From: Flavobacterium fluviatile
GTDB lineage: Bacteria; Bacteroidota; Bacteroidia; Flavobacteriales; Flavobacteriaceae
NCBI RefSeq assembly: GCF_010645065.1
Contig: NZ_JAADZW010000001.1
Span: 496,001-560,000 of the forward strand
DNA: 64,000 nt
Direction: 5' to 3'
Position numbers and translations under genes: made by a program. The notes beneath the pieces are model-generated. The model was not told the origin of the DNA. It saw only the letters and a list, made by a program, of their open reading frames with translations, and ran no database searches. This document shows, piece after piece, positions 54,610-63,996 of this stretch (positions are counted from its first letter, which is position 1; the number at the start of each line of letters is the position of its first letter).

Positions 54610-57432
54610 CTATTTTTTTAGAACTAAAGTTCCTGCATTTAATCCATTAGCTTTAGCGGATAAAATTACTTCTGCAGCATTTATATCTTTTTGGATAATA
54701 ATCTGAGCGTATCCGTTAAAAAGTTTTCTTTTCCATTGTTCTGCCGGTGTAATCATCTGAATAATTCCCGGATCGGTGTTCATTACATCCCAGTCTTTTA
54801 ATTTTTGCAAAGGCGGCGCAATGATCTGAATGGTGTTTGTTCCCTGCTTTAAAACATTAGCATTCAAAACATACTTTTGATTGTCTTCTGCGCTCTGAGT
54901 AATTTTATTTCCGTTAACAAAGACAACTGCATCAGTACCTATTTTTTTGTAAAAGAAATTAACGGTATTTGTGCTTAAATTGTTCTTTAATTCAAATTTC
55001 CCACGATACACATACGACGGAGCCTGATTTTTATAATCACGGTCTTTAAAGGCTTCTTTCCAGTTGTTATCATCCGAAGGGATTTGGTTTGAATGATTCG
55101 ACGAAGCTAATTTCTTTTCTTCAAAATCTGTAATCGAAATAAGCTCTATATGATCTGTGAACTGATCATTTTCTAAAGAAGTCGGATTACCGTTTCCGAC
55201 ACCCAAAATCTTCCCTCCTTTTACAGAAAATGTAATTTCATCATTGGAAGTTGGTACATGTAATCCTTTTTTGTCCGTGGTTTCAACAGTTACCACCACA
55301 ACATTTGCATCAGGCTGATTTTCTTTATCTGCTGAAAGTTTTATATTTTTAGGAACATCAGTCGTTTTTTGAATTTCAGAAAGTATTCTTTTACCGTTTT
55401 TGTATCCAATCGCTTCAAGTGTTCCTGGTGTATATTTTACTTTCCATTCTAAATGGCTGTTTTGCTGCATTTTCTTTTTACCAAGACTCTTTTTATTCAG
55501 GAAAAGTTCGACTTCATCACAATTTGAATGTACCCAAACATCCATTTCCCTGCCCTCCATTCCACTCCAGTTCCAGTGTGGCATAATATGAAAAACCGGT
55601 TCTTTTCCCCACCAGGATTTCAGGTAAAACACATTATCTTTCGGGAAACCGCAAACATCCATCATTCCAAAATAAGAGGTAACCGACGGCCATCCATAAG
55701 GCGTTGGCTCACCCCTGTAATCAAAACCTGTCCAGATAAACATTCCGGCTAAATACGGTCTTTCGGCATAAAACTTCCATCCTTCTTCGATGCTGTAAAA
55801 TGATGGTCGCGGTTTTTTGTCGTAAGCGCTTTTAAAATGTCTGGCTTCGTCATCAAAATAAATACCGCGGGTTGCAAACGTTGAACCTTCTTCAGTTCCC
55901 ATTCCGGGCTGTTGTTTAAATTCATTTCGGTGTGCATCAATATCTCCGTTTCCCAGATAGTTATAGCCCATAATTTCAACCACAGACGATATTCCGCTTT
56001 TAAAACCACTGCTTATTCCAACCGTAACCGGTCTTGTAGGATCGATACTTTTTGTTAGTCCCTGCATGACATTCGTAATACGCTCACCAATAATACCGCC
56101 TTCAATATTCCATTCTTCATTTCCAACCGACCAGCAAAAGACACTCGGATGATTGCGGTCGCGTTCTATCATTCGTTTTAAATCGTTCAGATGATAATCA
56201 TTGATTCCCATTAAGCGGGTTTCGTCAATAACCAGCATACCGAGTTTATCGCAGGCATCAAGTAATTCGGGTGTTGGCGGGTGATGCGAACAGCGATAGG
56301 CATTCGAACCCATTTCTTTCAGCTTTTTGATTCGGTAATATTGGAGTTCATCCGGCAAAGCTGTTCCAATTCCGGCATGATCCTGATGATTGTTGGTTCC
56401 TTTGAGTTTTAAAGATTTTCCGTTAAGGAAAAAACCTTTCTCTGAATCGAAGCGAATCGTTCTGATTCCGAAAGAAGTTTCATAACGGTCAATTGTCTTT
56501 CCTTCCTGTTTGATTTCAGTAATCAAACGATATAAATTCGGGTTTTCAATATCCCATAATAACGGGTTGCTTACCGCTAATTTTGAACTGTAAATTGATG
56601 TTTTATAAAAATCAGGAGCGGCTGCTTTTTGGGAAACTGATGCAATTTGCTTTCCGGATGCATCCAAAATATGCTGAACAACTTCTATTTGACCTGTATA
56701 ATTCCCTTTATTCTGAACATAAACTTCAGCGGTAACTTCAGCACTATTCTCTTTCATTTCAGACGTTACATAGGTTCCGTTTGCAATTACGTGAATTGGG
56801 TTTGTTTTTTTCAGGTACACATGCCTGTAAATTCCGGCTCCTTCATAAAACCAGCCTTCTTCCATAGAGGCATCTGCACGCACTACAATCGTATTTTCTC
56901 CCCCATAATTTACATAAGCGGTAACATCGTATTCAAATCCGTTATAGCCGCTCTCTTCTGTTCCGAGGTAATATCCATTAAAAAACACTTTAGAATTTCG
57001 AAAAACACCATCAAATTTTACAGAGATAATTCTCCCCTTATCACTTTCCGGAATAGTGATTTTTTTTCGGTACCAGCCGATGCTTTTTTCAGGAAAACCC
57101 TTTCCTGCTGTTTTAAATCCGTGGCTGAAACTGCCTTTTTCACTAAATGCCTGTTCCACTGCCCAGTCGTGCGGAAGATCTAATTTTCGCCAGGCACGAT
57201 CATCAAATTTTTGGGCTGCAGGTCCGTCTCCGAATCCGGTTTTAGTTAAATAGGAAAAATAACCTGTTGCGTGATTGAAATCTTTCTGAGTATCATATAA
57301 ATGTCCGAATGAAAAACGCCAGTCTTTATCAATTAAAATCAAATCTCTCTCAGCCTGCTTTTGTGCTGAAATACAAAAAGATACAAAAAAAATAAAACAC
57401 AAGAAAAATCGGTTAAGAGCAATAGATTTCAT
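54610..57432 (-). CDS. Secreted GH2 beta-galactosidase-type enzyme
   Basis: 940 aa with signal peptide (FFVSFCISAQ). The GH2 sugar-binding domain (WRKLDLPHDWAVEQAFSEKG), immunoglobulin-like domain and catalytic barrel (KGTNNHQDHAGIG, YRCSHHPPTPELLDACD) follow in order. The acid/base is Glu439 in VGNEEW; the nucleophile region reads MGTEEGST near residue 505 rather than the textbook EYG, so its identity is less certain. A DUF4982-like domain and a C-terminal beta-sandwich with NPCBM/galactose-binding character (YRGKFELKNNLSTNTVNFFY) extend it. Probably acts on beta-galactosides with the GH43 protein encoded 317 bases upstream. Confidence 0.9.
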   Translation of the reverse strand: MKSIALNRFFLCFIFFVSFCISAQKQAERDLILIDKDWRFSFGHLYDTQKDFNHATGYFSYLTKTGFGDGPAAQKFDDRAWRKLDLPHDWAVEQAFSEKGSFSHGFKTAGKGFPEKSIGWYRKKITIPESDKGRIISVKFDGVFRNSKVFFNGYYLGTEESGYNGFEYDVTAYVNYGGENTIVVRADASMEEGWFYEGAGIYRHVYLKKTNPIHVIANGTYVTSEMKENSAEVTAEVYVQNKGNYTGQIEVVQHILDASGKQIASVSQKAAAPDFYKTSIYSSKLAVSNPLLWDIENPNLYRLITEIKQEGKTIDRYETSFGIRTIRFDSEKGFFLNGKSLKLKGTNNHQDHAGIGTALPDELQYYRIKKLKEMGSNAYRCSHHPPTPELLDACDKLGMLVIDETRLMGINDYHLNDLKRMIERDRNHPSVFCWSVGNEEWNIEGGIIGERITNVMQGLTKSIDPTRPVTVGISSGFKSGISSVVEIMGYNYLGNGDIDAHRNEFKQQPGMGTEEGSTFATRGIYFDDEARHFKSAYDKKPRPSFYSIEEGWKFYAERPYLAGMFIWTGFDYRGEPTPYGWPSVTSYFGMMDVCGFPKDNVFYLKSWWGKEPVFHIMPHWNWSGMEGREMDVWVHSNCDEVELFLNKKSLGKKKMQQNSHLEWKVKYTPGTLEAIGYKNGKRILSEIQKTTDVPKNIKLSADKENQPDANVVVVTVETTDKKGLHVPTSNDEITFSVKGGKILGVGNGNPTSLENDQFTDHIELISITDFEEKKLASSNHSNQIPSDDNNWKEAFKDRDYKNQAPSYVYRGKFELKNNLSTNTVNFFYKKIGTDAVVFVNGNKITQSAEDNQKYVLNANVLKQGTNTIQIIAPPLQKLKDWDVMNTDPGIIQMITPAEQWKRKLFNGYAQIIIQKDINAAEVILSAKANGLNAGTLVLKK

Positions 57433-57565
57433 AAATAATTCCGGTTGGTTTGATGGTCGTGTAAAGTTTATAAATATACCCTTTTAAAAGCGCCGGAATT
57501 AATAGTATTTTATCAAAGTGTAATGAATTTCGATAATCGAAAACTGTTATATAAAATTACATTAA

Positions 57566-57743
57566 CCTCTTGAGCTAAATTGATTTAAAAAAATGATTTG
57601 ATTATAAAAGCATAAAATCGGGAGTAAAACATGATTTATAACTTAAGGAATTGATGTCATCCAGAGCGGAGTCGAAGGCTTTTGAATACGAAAGGGCTTC
57701 GACTCCGCTCAGCCTGACACACATTTTTAATTTCGCCCAAAGG
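57566..57743. mobile_element. Degenerate copy of the REP-core MITE-like element
   Basis: It aligns with the element at 49651-49853: the shared stretch includes AAATCGGGAGTAAAAC, TTATAACTTAAGGAATTGAT and GTCGAAGGCTTTTGAA. Ends are diverged (CCTCTTGAGCTAAATT and AATTTCGCCCAAAGG) and no direct repeat flanks it. It lies in the 316-base spacer before the GH2 gene and ends 6 bases from the GH43 stop. Confidence 0.6.
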
Positions 57744-57748
57744 TCAAG

Positions 57749-59341
57749 TTATTTTCTAACCAATGAAACATCATCAACCTGACAAGAGGCATTTGCTGCG
57801 CCATCAGAAAGGAAACCGATTTCAACTTTGCCATTCCTGACCGGAATATTTTTTATAAAAATTGTTTTCCAGGATGCATTTTCATCTTTAAAATTATATT
57901 TAAGTTTTTTGCCGTTGCTCAAAGCATACATTTCTAAGTTTTTAAAACCTTTGGTATTCTTAACTTTAGCTGTAAGCGTGTACAATCCGTCTTCTAATTT
58001 CACGTAAGGTGATGAAGTAATGTTTTGAAAAGTTTTTCGTTTAAAATTAATTTTGTCGGTAATATTTAAACTTTTTTCGCCTATAACAATCTTTCTGTCA
58101 TTTTCAGTATTAAAATAATTGATTACCGGAGAAGTTAAAGTATCTAAACTAATTTTATTTCCTTCAATAACCTCATTAGTCCAGCCAGTCAATTCTGTTT
58201 GAACAGGCTTTACAGGACTTGGAATGTGTCTTCGATCCGCTTCAAAACTGCCGTTTTTGACATAATTATTATCTTTAGCTACTTCCCATTCGCCTGTTTT
58301 AGCATTAATATTCCATGAGCTAAGAGAATTAAAATATGGCTCTTTCCCATTAAAAGACATTGGACACCATTGATTATAGCCTAGCCCGTTGCCTGCAAAA
58401 TTTGACCAACGGTCACCACAATACATAATGGTTTCCTGCTTGGAGCCTTTGACAGAAAAGAAAAAACCGGTTTGAGAAACATGGGCAAAATCATCTGACG
58501 AACCGTTTGTTATCAGCATTTCATTTGTAGGCACATAAGGTCCCCTGATATCATCAGCAACTAAATAATAGGCAAACGAAGCATCCCAGCCATATATATT
58601 AGACGCATACATATAATATTTATTTTGGTACTTGAACATGCAGTTTCCTTCACGGCTTTCTCCTTTAAAAATCTGGGTGCAGTCTAAAAGATTTACTTTA
58701 CCGTCTTTAATACCAATTTCAGAAACATAAATTTTGTTTCTTCCCTTTCCGTAAGAATAAATTAAGTATGACTTACCGGTATCCTCATCAGTAAATACGG
58801 TCTGATCACCAGTATTGCTGGTTCCGATCATTTTTTCCATGTTTATTTTCTGATGCCAGACAAATCTTCCTGTTGGGGAATCTGCGAGCATTATCAACAC
58901 TTCATTTTCATGCTGAACAAACATAGCATATTTGTTCATTTCTTTAATGAAGGCGACACCCAAACGACCAACCCAGGTCCTGCCGGATTTATTCACATCA
59001 TCTTTAGTAACAACATCCCCTTCAAACGTCCAGTTTACCAAATCAGTTGAACTGTAACAGGTAACCGATTTAAAAGTGGCATTCGGAAGCGTAATATAGG
59101 GAGCATTCCTGTAAATGTCCGCTTCTTCATACTGGACACCGTACCAGTAATATTTTTGTACTCCTGCAACGGGTTTAGAAAATTTAAAAACACCTCCACC
59201 CTGACTGTTTAGTGGCTGTCCCTCTTTGGTATTCCAGAAAACATCATTTTTAATATTGCTTTTTTGTGCATTCACATTTATAATTATGCTTAAAGCCAAA
59301 ATAGTCATCATTAAAACAAAGGGTGTTTTTTTAATTATCAT
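57749..59341 (-). CDS. Secreted GH43-like enzyme with C-terminal carbohydrate-binding domain
   Basis: 530 aa with a signal peptide (ALSIIINVNAQ). The five-bladed propeller covers about residues 35-350: YYWYGVQYEEADIY, CYSSTDLVNWTFEG, AMFVQHENEVLIMLADSPTG and GDQTVFTDEDTGKSYLIYS. This is the pattern of the galactan-active GH43 branches (subfamilies 24/34). The last 165 residues form a beta-sandwich (NGSFEADRRHIPSPVKPVQT ... ASCQVDDVSLVRK) of CBM/galactose-binding type. Same strand as the downstream GH2 gene, which fits beta-galactan or arabinogalactan breakdown. Subfamily and substrate are inferred. Confidence 0.82.
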   Translation of the reverse strand: MIIKKTPFVLMMTILALSIIINVNAQKSNIKNDVFWNTKEGQPLNSQGGGVFKFSKPVAGVQKYYWYGVQYEEADIYRNAPYITLPNATFKSVTCYSSTDLVNWTFEGDVVTKDDVNKSGRTWVGRLGVAFIKEMNKYAMFVQHENEVLIMLADSPTGRFVWHQKINMEKMIGTSNTGDQTVFTDEDTGKSYLIYSYGKGRNKIYVSEIGIKDGKVNLLDCTQIFKGESREGNCMFKYQNKYYMYASNIYGWDASFAYYLVADDIRGPYVPTNEMLITNGSSDDFAHVSQTGFFFSVKGSKQETIMYCGDRWSNFAGNGLGYNQWCPMSFNGKEPYFNSLSSWNINAKTGEWEVAKDNNYVKNGSFEADRRHIPSPVKPVQTELTGWTNEVIEGNKISLDTLTSPVINYFNTENDRKIVIGEKSLNITDKINFKRKTFQNITSSPYVKLEDGLYTLTAKVKNTKGFKNLEMYALSNGKKLKYNFKDENASWKTIFIKNIPVRNGKVEIGFLSDGAANASCQVDDVSLVRK

Positions 59342-59469
59342 GTTTTATTTTTTAGATTAAATGCCTTATTTATGAATAAGTCAAATAATTACATTTTGAA
59401 CAATAGATTTAAAATTGTTTAAATGTAATTAAAACATGTTATTAAACTATCCTGTCTAAAAAATCAAAA

Positions 59470-59685
59470 CTTAAAATATTCCTGTCCTGTATCGTGTACA
59501 ATACGGATGTATTCAATTTCGCCTTCGGTCTGCAATATAGCGCTCTTATCTTGATTAAAAACTTTACAAAAGGAGCTGAAGGATATTGCTTTGTTACGAA
59601 AATCCGCTTCCATATAATTTTTTCTTTTTCTTTTGCTTTGTTTTCACCAAACTGGCAAACCTAATAGTAAAATACAGATTTTCAT
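59470..59685 (-). pseudogene. Heavily decayed third DUF2931 copy
   Basis: From an ATG at 59685 the frame MKICILLLGLPVW stops at once, but it resembles the signal of the intact DUF2931 lipoprotein. In another frame KQYPSAPFVKFLIKI matches KHYPSAPFVEFLYQG of the intact copy, and the DNA in this stretch is nearly identical. Nothing after it is conserved. It fills most of the 354-base spacer 59342-59695. Confidence 0.6.
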
Positions 59686-59695
59686 AGTGTTTAAT

Positions 59696-60862
59696 TTATT
59701 GCTCCTGCCAAAAATCAACATCTGGCTTACTTAATGGCTCTTTGCCTTTTTCCCATTTAGGAAATATAAAATCTTTTGGTAATATATATTCCGGGGATAG
59801 TTGCTTTTCTATTTTGTAATCATACCTTCCAAGTTTAAAGACCATAATTTTTTTTTCTACATTTTTACCATTTAATGATAATGTACCAAATACAGCATCT
59901 TTATGTTCATCTTTTTCAATACGTATAAGTAATCTTTTAAAAATTCCTGATTTTAAAAGATTTTCTAAATTTTGGGGCAAAATTATTTTACCACTATACC
60001 ATTGTCTGTTTTTATAGTTTTTTTCATAAGTATACCAGCTAATATCTAATTGAACAGGAGATTTCTGCTTTTTTTCTACAATATTTTTTGTTCTTATTTC
60101 TTTTTCACCCCAAGGAACAAATGAATCAGATTCTCTAATGAAAACCAAGAGCCATCTTTTGCATTAAATGTCAAATGATAACCATAAGATTCTTCTCTAC
60201 TGCTAAACCCAATATCATAGTTATACTCTTTTTCACCTGTTTCCCAAACTTTATAGGGAACTCCATGAAAATTAATGTACTTTAAAATATCTTTGGCTTC
60301 CTGACCTATAGATGACCATAATGTTACAGTATGAGGATCATATCGTCCATCTTGACTTATTTTTTTAGCTTTGAATTTTACAATTTCTGTATTTATCCCA
60401 CTTGCCTGCATCCAAATTGTCACATTTCCACCAGGTGCCATCCCTGCTACCAAAACTGCATAATCTTCCTTTCTTCCACTAAATGGATCTATAATCCCTT
60501 TGCTGAATAATTGAAGCATCTTCTTTCTAGGCAATTTAAAACCTCCTTCGTAATTTATTAAATCAAAACCACAACGCCATTTTACAAAAACACTATCGGG
60601 AACTGGTTTAAATTTAGCTCCTCCTGTATAGCCTCCACTTGTTATTCCCCAACCTTGAGCTGACGCTATGTTTGCAGAAGCACCACCAATCCCTTTCCCT
60701 TGATATAAATATTCTACAAATGGAGCTCCATAAGTATAATTCTTTGGTGCAGAAATTCCAGCATCCCAATTAAACTTATCTTGGTCTCTTGCTTTATCTT
60801 TTGGCGACTGACAGCTTGTTGATAAAAACTAATATTAAAAAAATAAAATTAAAGATTCTCAT
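59696..60862 (-). pseudogene. Second DUF2931 lipoprotein copy, frameshifted twice
   Basis: Three frames together give a complete DUF2931 protein. Its ATG at 60862 begins MRIFNFIFLIL; a first shift near 60830 joins this to FLSTSCQSPKDK, the lipobox, and the frame is then open through GWGITSGGYTGGAKFKPVPD and LPRKKMLQLFSKG. A second shift near 60094-60148 moves from FNAKDGSWFSLEN to SDSFVPWGEKEIR. The end FPKWEKGKEPL-KPD-D-WQEQ is almost identical to the intact copy at 60873. Two independent shifts make sequencing error less likely than decay. It lies 10 bases after the intact copy. Confidence 0.8.
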
Positions 60863-60872
60863 AAATTTTTCT

Positions 60873-62075
60873 TTATTGCTCCTGCCAATAATCAATATCC
60901 GGCTTACCTAATGGTTCTTTGCCTTTTTCCCATTTTGGAAACACAAAACCTTTTGGAATAGAATATTTTGAAACTAAAAATTTTCTGCTAATCGTATCAA
61001 ATTTCGCAGCACGAAAACGCATAATTTCTTCTTGTTTATTTAGTCCGGAAATCCAAATGTGACCAAATAAATAAGGCAAATCTTTCTCTTCTTTTTCTAA
61101 TCCAATAACAATACGATTGTAATGTTCTACACTCCCTGTTTGAGGATTTATATATGGTTTATTAAAAAGTTCTTCAAAATTATTAGGTAAAACGATGTCT
61201 GCTTCACACCATTGTTTATTATCCTTACTTCTTTGAACGAATATATGAACCGGAAATTTATTTTTATATTCTTTACTATTATCACGAGCATCAAATTTTT
61301 TCTTCCATTCTAATGTCGCAAAACTAGTTTTGTCAGAATTACTGGAAATCAAAGATCCATCTTTCGAATATCCAGTTATCCTCCTATTATAATTGATTAA
61401 TTCATTCTTATTAGTGAAAACAATATCATAATTGTATTCTTTTTCACCAGTCTCCCAAACTTTATAGGGAACACCATGAAAATACTGATATATATTTGTC
61501 TCTGAATTAATGAATTCTTTTGATTTATAAAGTTCATCCATAATTTTCTGCTGCTCCTTGCTTCCTTCATTATAAACTCCTTTATTTTCAGCCTTAAATC
61601 TAATAATTTCAGTTATTATAGGCCCGGATTTCATCCATATTGTAACATTACCTCCGGGTGCTGTACCTGCAACCAAAGTGGAATATTCTTCATTTTGACC
61701 AGTATAAGGATCCTTGGTTCCTTTATTGAACAATAGTAACATTTTTTTTCTTGGCAATCTAAACCCTCCTTTATACAGAAGGTGATCAACACCACATTTC
61801 CAGAGTACAAAAACGCTATCAGGCACTGGTTTAAAAACATCCCCTCCGGTGAAACCACCACTTGTGATTCCCCACCCATTTCCTGCACTTGTGGAAGCTC
61901 CTGCAACACTTTTACCCTGATATAAAAACTCTACAAAAGGAGCAGAAGGATAATGTTTTGGTGCCGAAATCCCCGCATTCCATCTAAATTTTCCTTCCCC
62001 TTTTGCTTTTTCTTTTGGAGATTGGCAACTCATCAATAAGCCTAACAGCAAAAAAATAAAATTAACGATTCTCAT
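60873..62075 (-). CDS. DUF2931 lipoprotein, possible immunity-type partner of the DUF2235 protein
   Basis: 400 aa with a clear lipobox (LLGLLMSCQSPKEKAK). The body shows the DUF2931 blocks WNAGISAPKHYPSAPFVEFL, LPRKKMLLLFNKGTKDPYTG, APGGNVTIWMKSG and FHGVPYKVWETGEKEYNYDI, ending FPKWEKGKEPLGKPDIDYWQ. Its ATG overlaps the last 14 bases of the DUF2235 gene, so the two are translationally coupled. Envelope lipoproteins coupled to DUF2235 lipases often protect the producer; that role is inferred here. Two broken copies follow it. Confidence 0.82.
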   Translation of the reverse strand: MRIVNFIFLLLGLLMSCQSPKEKAKGEGKFRWNAGISAPKHYPSAPFVEFLYQGKSVAGASTSAGNGWGITSGGFTGGDVFKPVPDSVFVLWKCGVDHLLYKGGFRLPRKKMLLLFNKGTKDPYTGQNEEYSTLVAGTAPGGNVTIWMKSGPIITEIIRFKAENKGVYNEGSKEQQKIMDELYKSKEFINSETNIYQYFHGVPYKVWETGEKEYNYDIVFTNKNELINYNRRITGYSKDGSLISSNSDKTSFATLEWKKKFDARDNSKEYKNKFPVHIFVQRSKDNKQWCEADIVLPNNFEELFNKPYINPQTGSVEHYNRIVIGLEKEEKDLPYLFGHIWISGLNKQEEIMRFRAAKFDTISRKFLVSKYSIPKGFVFPKWEKGKEPLGKPDIDYWQEQ

Positions 62076-63996
62076 AAATTTTTCTTTTATAATTTATATT
62101 ACCATTTTCATCTTTTGAATAGGCTACAGGATGGTTTATAAAGCCGTAATTACCTAATAAATAATGATCCCCGGTTTTAGAGTAGAGTGCATCTAAACCA
62201 CCATAATGCGCTGATAAATGCACATACTTATTGCAAATATGACTATACATTTCGGTAGGAAGATTATAAACCTCATTAGCTTGTTTTTTTGCTATTTCTA
62301 ACATCCTTTTTAAATAATCTTTCAATATGGTATCATTTTCCGGAATTTCATGTTCAAAAGTTTTAGGTATCGTTTTACCATTTTTTTCTGCTTGTTTATA
62401 ATCTTCATAAAACGGAACACCATTATCAATTGCTTTTTCAAGCATTACATACATAGGCACTAAACTGTATTTATTTGAAATTACCCGCTCATCGGTTATC
62501 ATATAATGGTCTGATATTTTTCTTTCACTCAGCATATGTTTTTTAGTCGGATCGTACATCCATTCTTTTGGAGATACGTAATCGCCTGGTCTTTGTACCT
62601 CATTGCTTTCTATTACCGGAAATCCATCATATAGCAGAGGTTCAGCTCTTACCTCCTGATAATGATCGTAAGTATTAACGATATTAATTTCTTCTTTATC
62701 CTTAGAAAAATAGCGGCTTGTGTAAAATTCCTTTACTTTTTGTTTTTCTTTTAAGATGGTGTCATCATTAACAGGGACATCAAAATAATCCACCACTGCT
62801 TTATATTTATCAAGGTTTGCATAACCGCCCCCAATATCAGAATGAGCACCTAGCATGTATAATGTATAACCTGCATCTGTAGGAGTGAGTGCAAAATTTT
62901 CTCTCCACTCATTTTGAGCCACAATATGAAATACTTTTTTTATACCCAAACCTGTCAGGCTCGTTTTGATAGTTTGTAGCATCGCCTGTCCCACACTTGT
63001 TACAATACCAATTCCGGGAATAACTGAAAGTTTATAACCTAAATTATCCCTGATGATCATATCTCCTACAACTGTATCAAAAACGCCTAAAAACCGAATC
63101 TCAATATCGTATGTTTTTCCTGCTGGTTGATATCCTGCATCTTTTAGTTTCTGTCCCAGCAAACCGCCTGCATGGTTTCTTAAGATTATTTTTCCCGAAG
63201 GCATTGGATACTTATCATAAGGGTCATTGACCATTTCGTTTTCATAAACTTCTTTTTTCTTCACTTCATTACAAAAATGTCTGGCAGCTGCTGCGCCCCG
63301 GCTAAAACCAAAAACATCAAAAACAATTTTATTAATTTTTTTATTTTTTGGAACAGTTACAAATTGCTCGGCAATCATAGTTTCAATACCTTCTTCTACA
63401 CGTCCAATTATTCCCCAGTCATGACGTCCGAATGCTGAACCTAAAATATCATCTTCTTCATCTTTTTTGGTGCCTATCCCTTCTACATATTGTTTCAGGA
63501 TGTAATGTACTCCATATTCGGGATGATGTTCATTATCTCTATAATCTTCAATCTTAACCTCTTTATACAAATCAAAAAGTTTTGCAACATTAGAATAAGG
63601 ATTCCAGTAGCTGTCTCTATCTGTAACTTTTACTTTTACATTAACTTCTTCATTATTTTTATTCTTAACCGTTTTTACAAATTTAAAACTGGAGGGAATG
63701 GTATCTGCCTTATAAAACTTGTCACTGGAATCGACCTTAGAATAATATGTTTTTTCTGAGTTGTATCTATTGTTTCCTGTACCGTCAAAAAACATACCTA
63801 TGTAAACATTTACAGAGTCATTATTTTCGACATAATTTATCGTTAATTTCTCTGGATTTACGCCTAATTTAACTCCTTCCTGATCTCCAACTGTTTTTAT
63901 TTTTTTTCCATTTGTGGTAATGTTTCCGTTAGAATAAAAAGTAATTTTTCCATCAGAAGTGATTTGCGATTTACCTCCTACATTTCTCTGTTTCAT
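62062..63996 (-). CDS. DUF2235 alpha/beta-hydrolase (Tle1-like phospholipase type)
   Basis: Predicted phospholipase of the DUF2235 family, the catalytic domain of type VI secretion Tle1 effectors. Seen here: the family's IGMFFDGTGNN (residues 66-76), the nucleophile elbow GFSRGAAAARHF with Ser232, and LGAHSDIGGGYA with Asp387. No signal peptide. The ATG at 63996 is only 4 bases from the window edge and no in-frame stop precedes it, so the gene may begin further upstream; residues 8-35 (GGKSQITSDGKITFYSNGN) look like the tail of a longer protein. No secretion-system genes are inside the window. It overlaps the DUF2931 gene by 14 bases. Confidence 0.85.
   Translation of the reverse strand: MKQRNVGGKSQITSDGKITFYSNGNITTNGKKIKTVGDQEGVKLGVNPEKLTINYVENNDSVNVYIGMFFDGTGNNRYNSEKTYYSKVDSSDKFYKADTIPSSFKFVKTVKNKNNEEVNVKVKVTDRDSYWNPYSNVAKLFDLYKEVKIEDYRDNEHHPEYGVHYILKQYVEGIGTKKDEEDDILGSAFGRHDWGIIGRVEEGIETMIAEQFVTVPKNKKINKIVFDVFGFSRGAAAARHFCNEVKKKEVYENEMVNDPYDKYPMPSGKIILRNHAGGLLGQKLKDAGYQPAGKTYDIEIRFLGVFDTVVGDMIIRDNLGYKLSVIPGIGIVTSVGQAMLQTIKTSLTGLGIKKVFHIVAQNEWRENFALTPTDAGYTLYMLGAHSDIGGGYANLDKYKAVVDYFDVPVNDDTILKEKQKVKEFYTSRYFSKDKEEINIVNTYDHYQEVRAEPLLYDGFPVIESNEVQRPGDYVSPKEWMYDPTKKHMLSERKISDHYMITDERVISNKYSLVPMYVMLEKAIDNGVPFYEDYKQAEKNGKTIPKTFEHEIPENDTILKDYLKRMLEIAKKQANEVYNLPTEMYSHICNKYVHLSAHYGGLDALYSKTGDHYLLGNYGFINHPVAYSKDENGNINYKRKIYENR

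Noticed and set aside
56647..57183. 178-codon plus-strand frame opposite the GH2 gene
   Set aside because: Antisense to the conserved GH2 N-terminal domains, with low-complexity hydrophobic composition.
59696..60534. Two separate genes in the second DUF2931 copy
   Set aside because: Comparison with the intact copy shows that both frames are halves of one protein broken by frameshifts.
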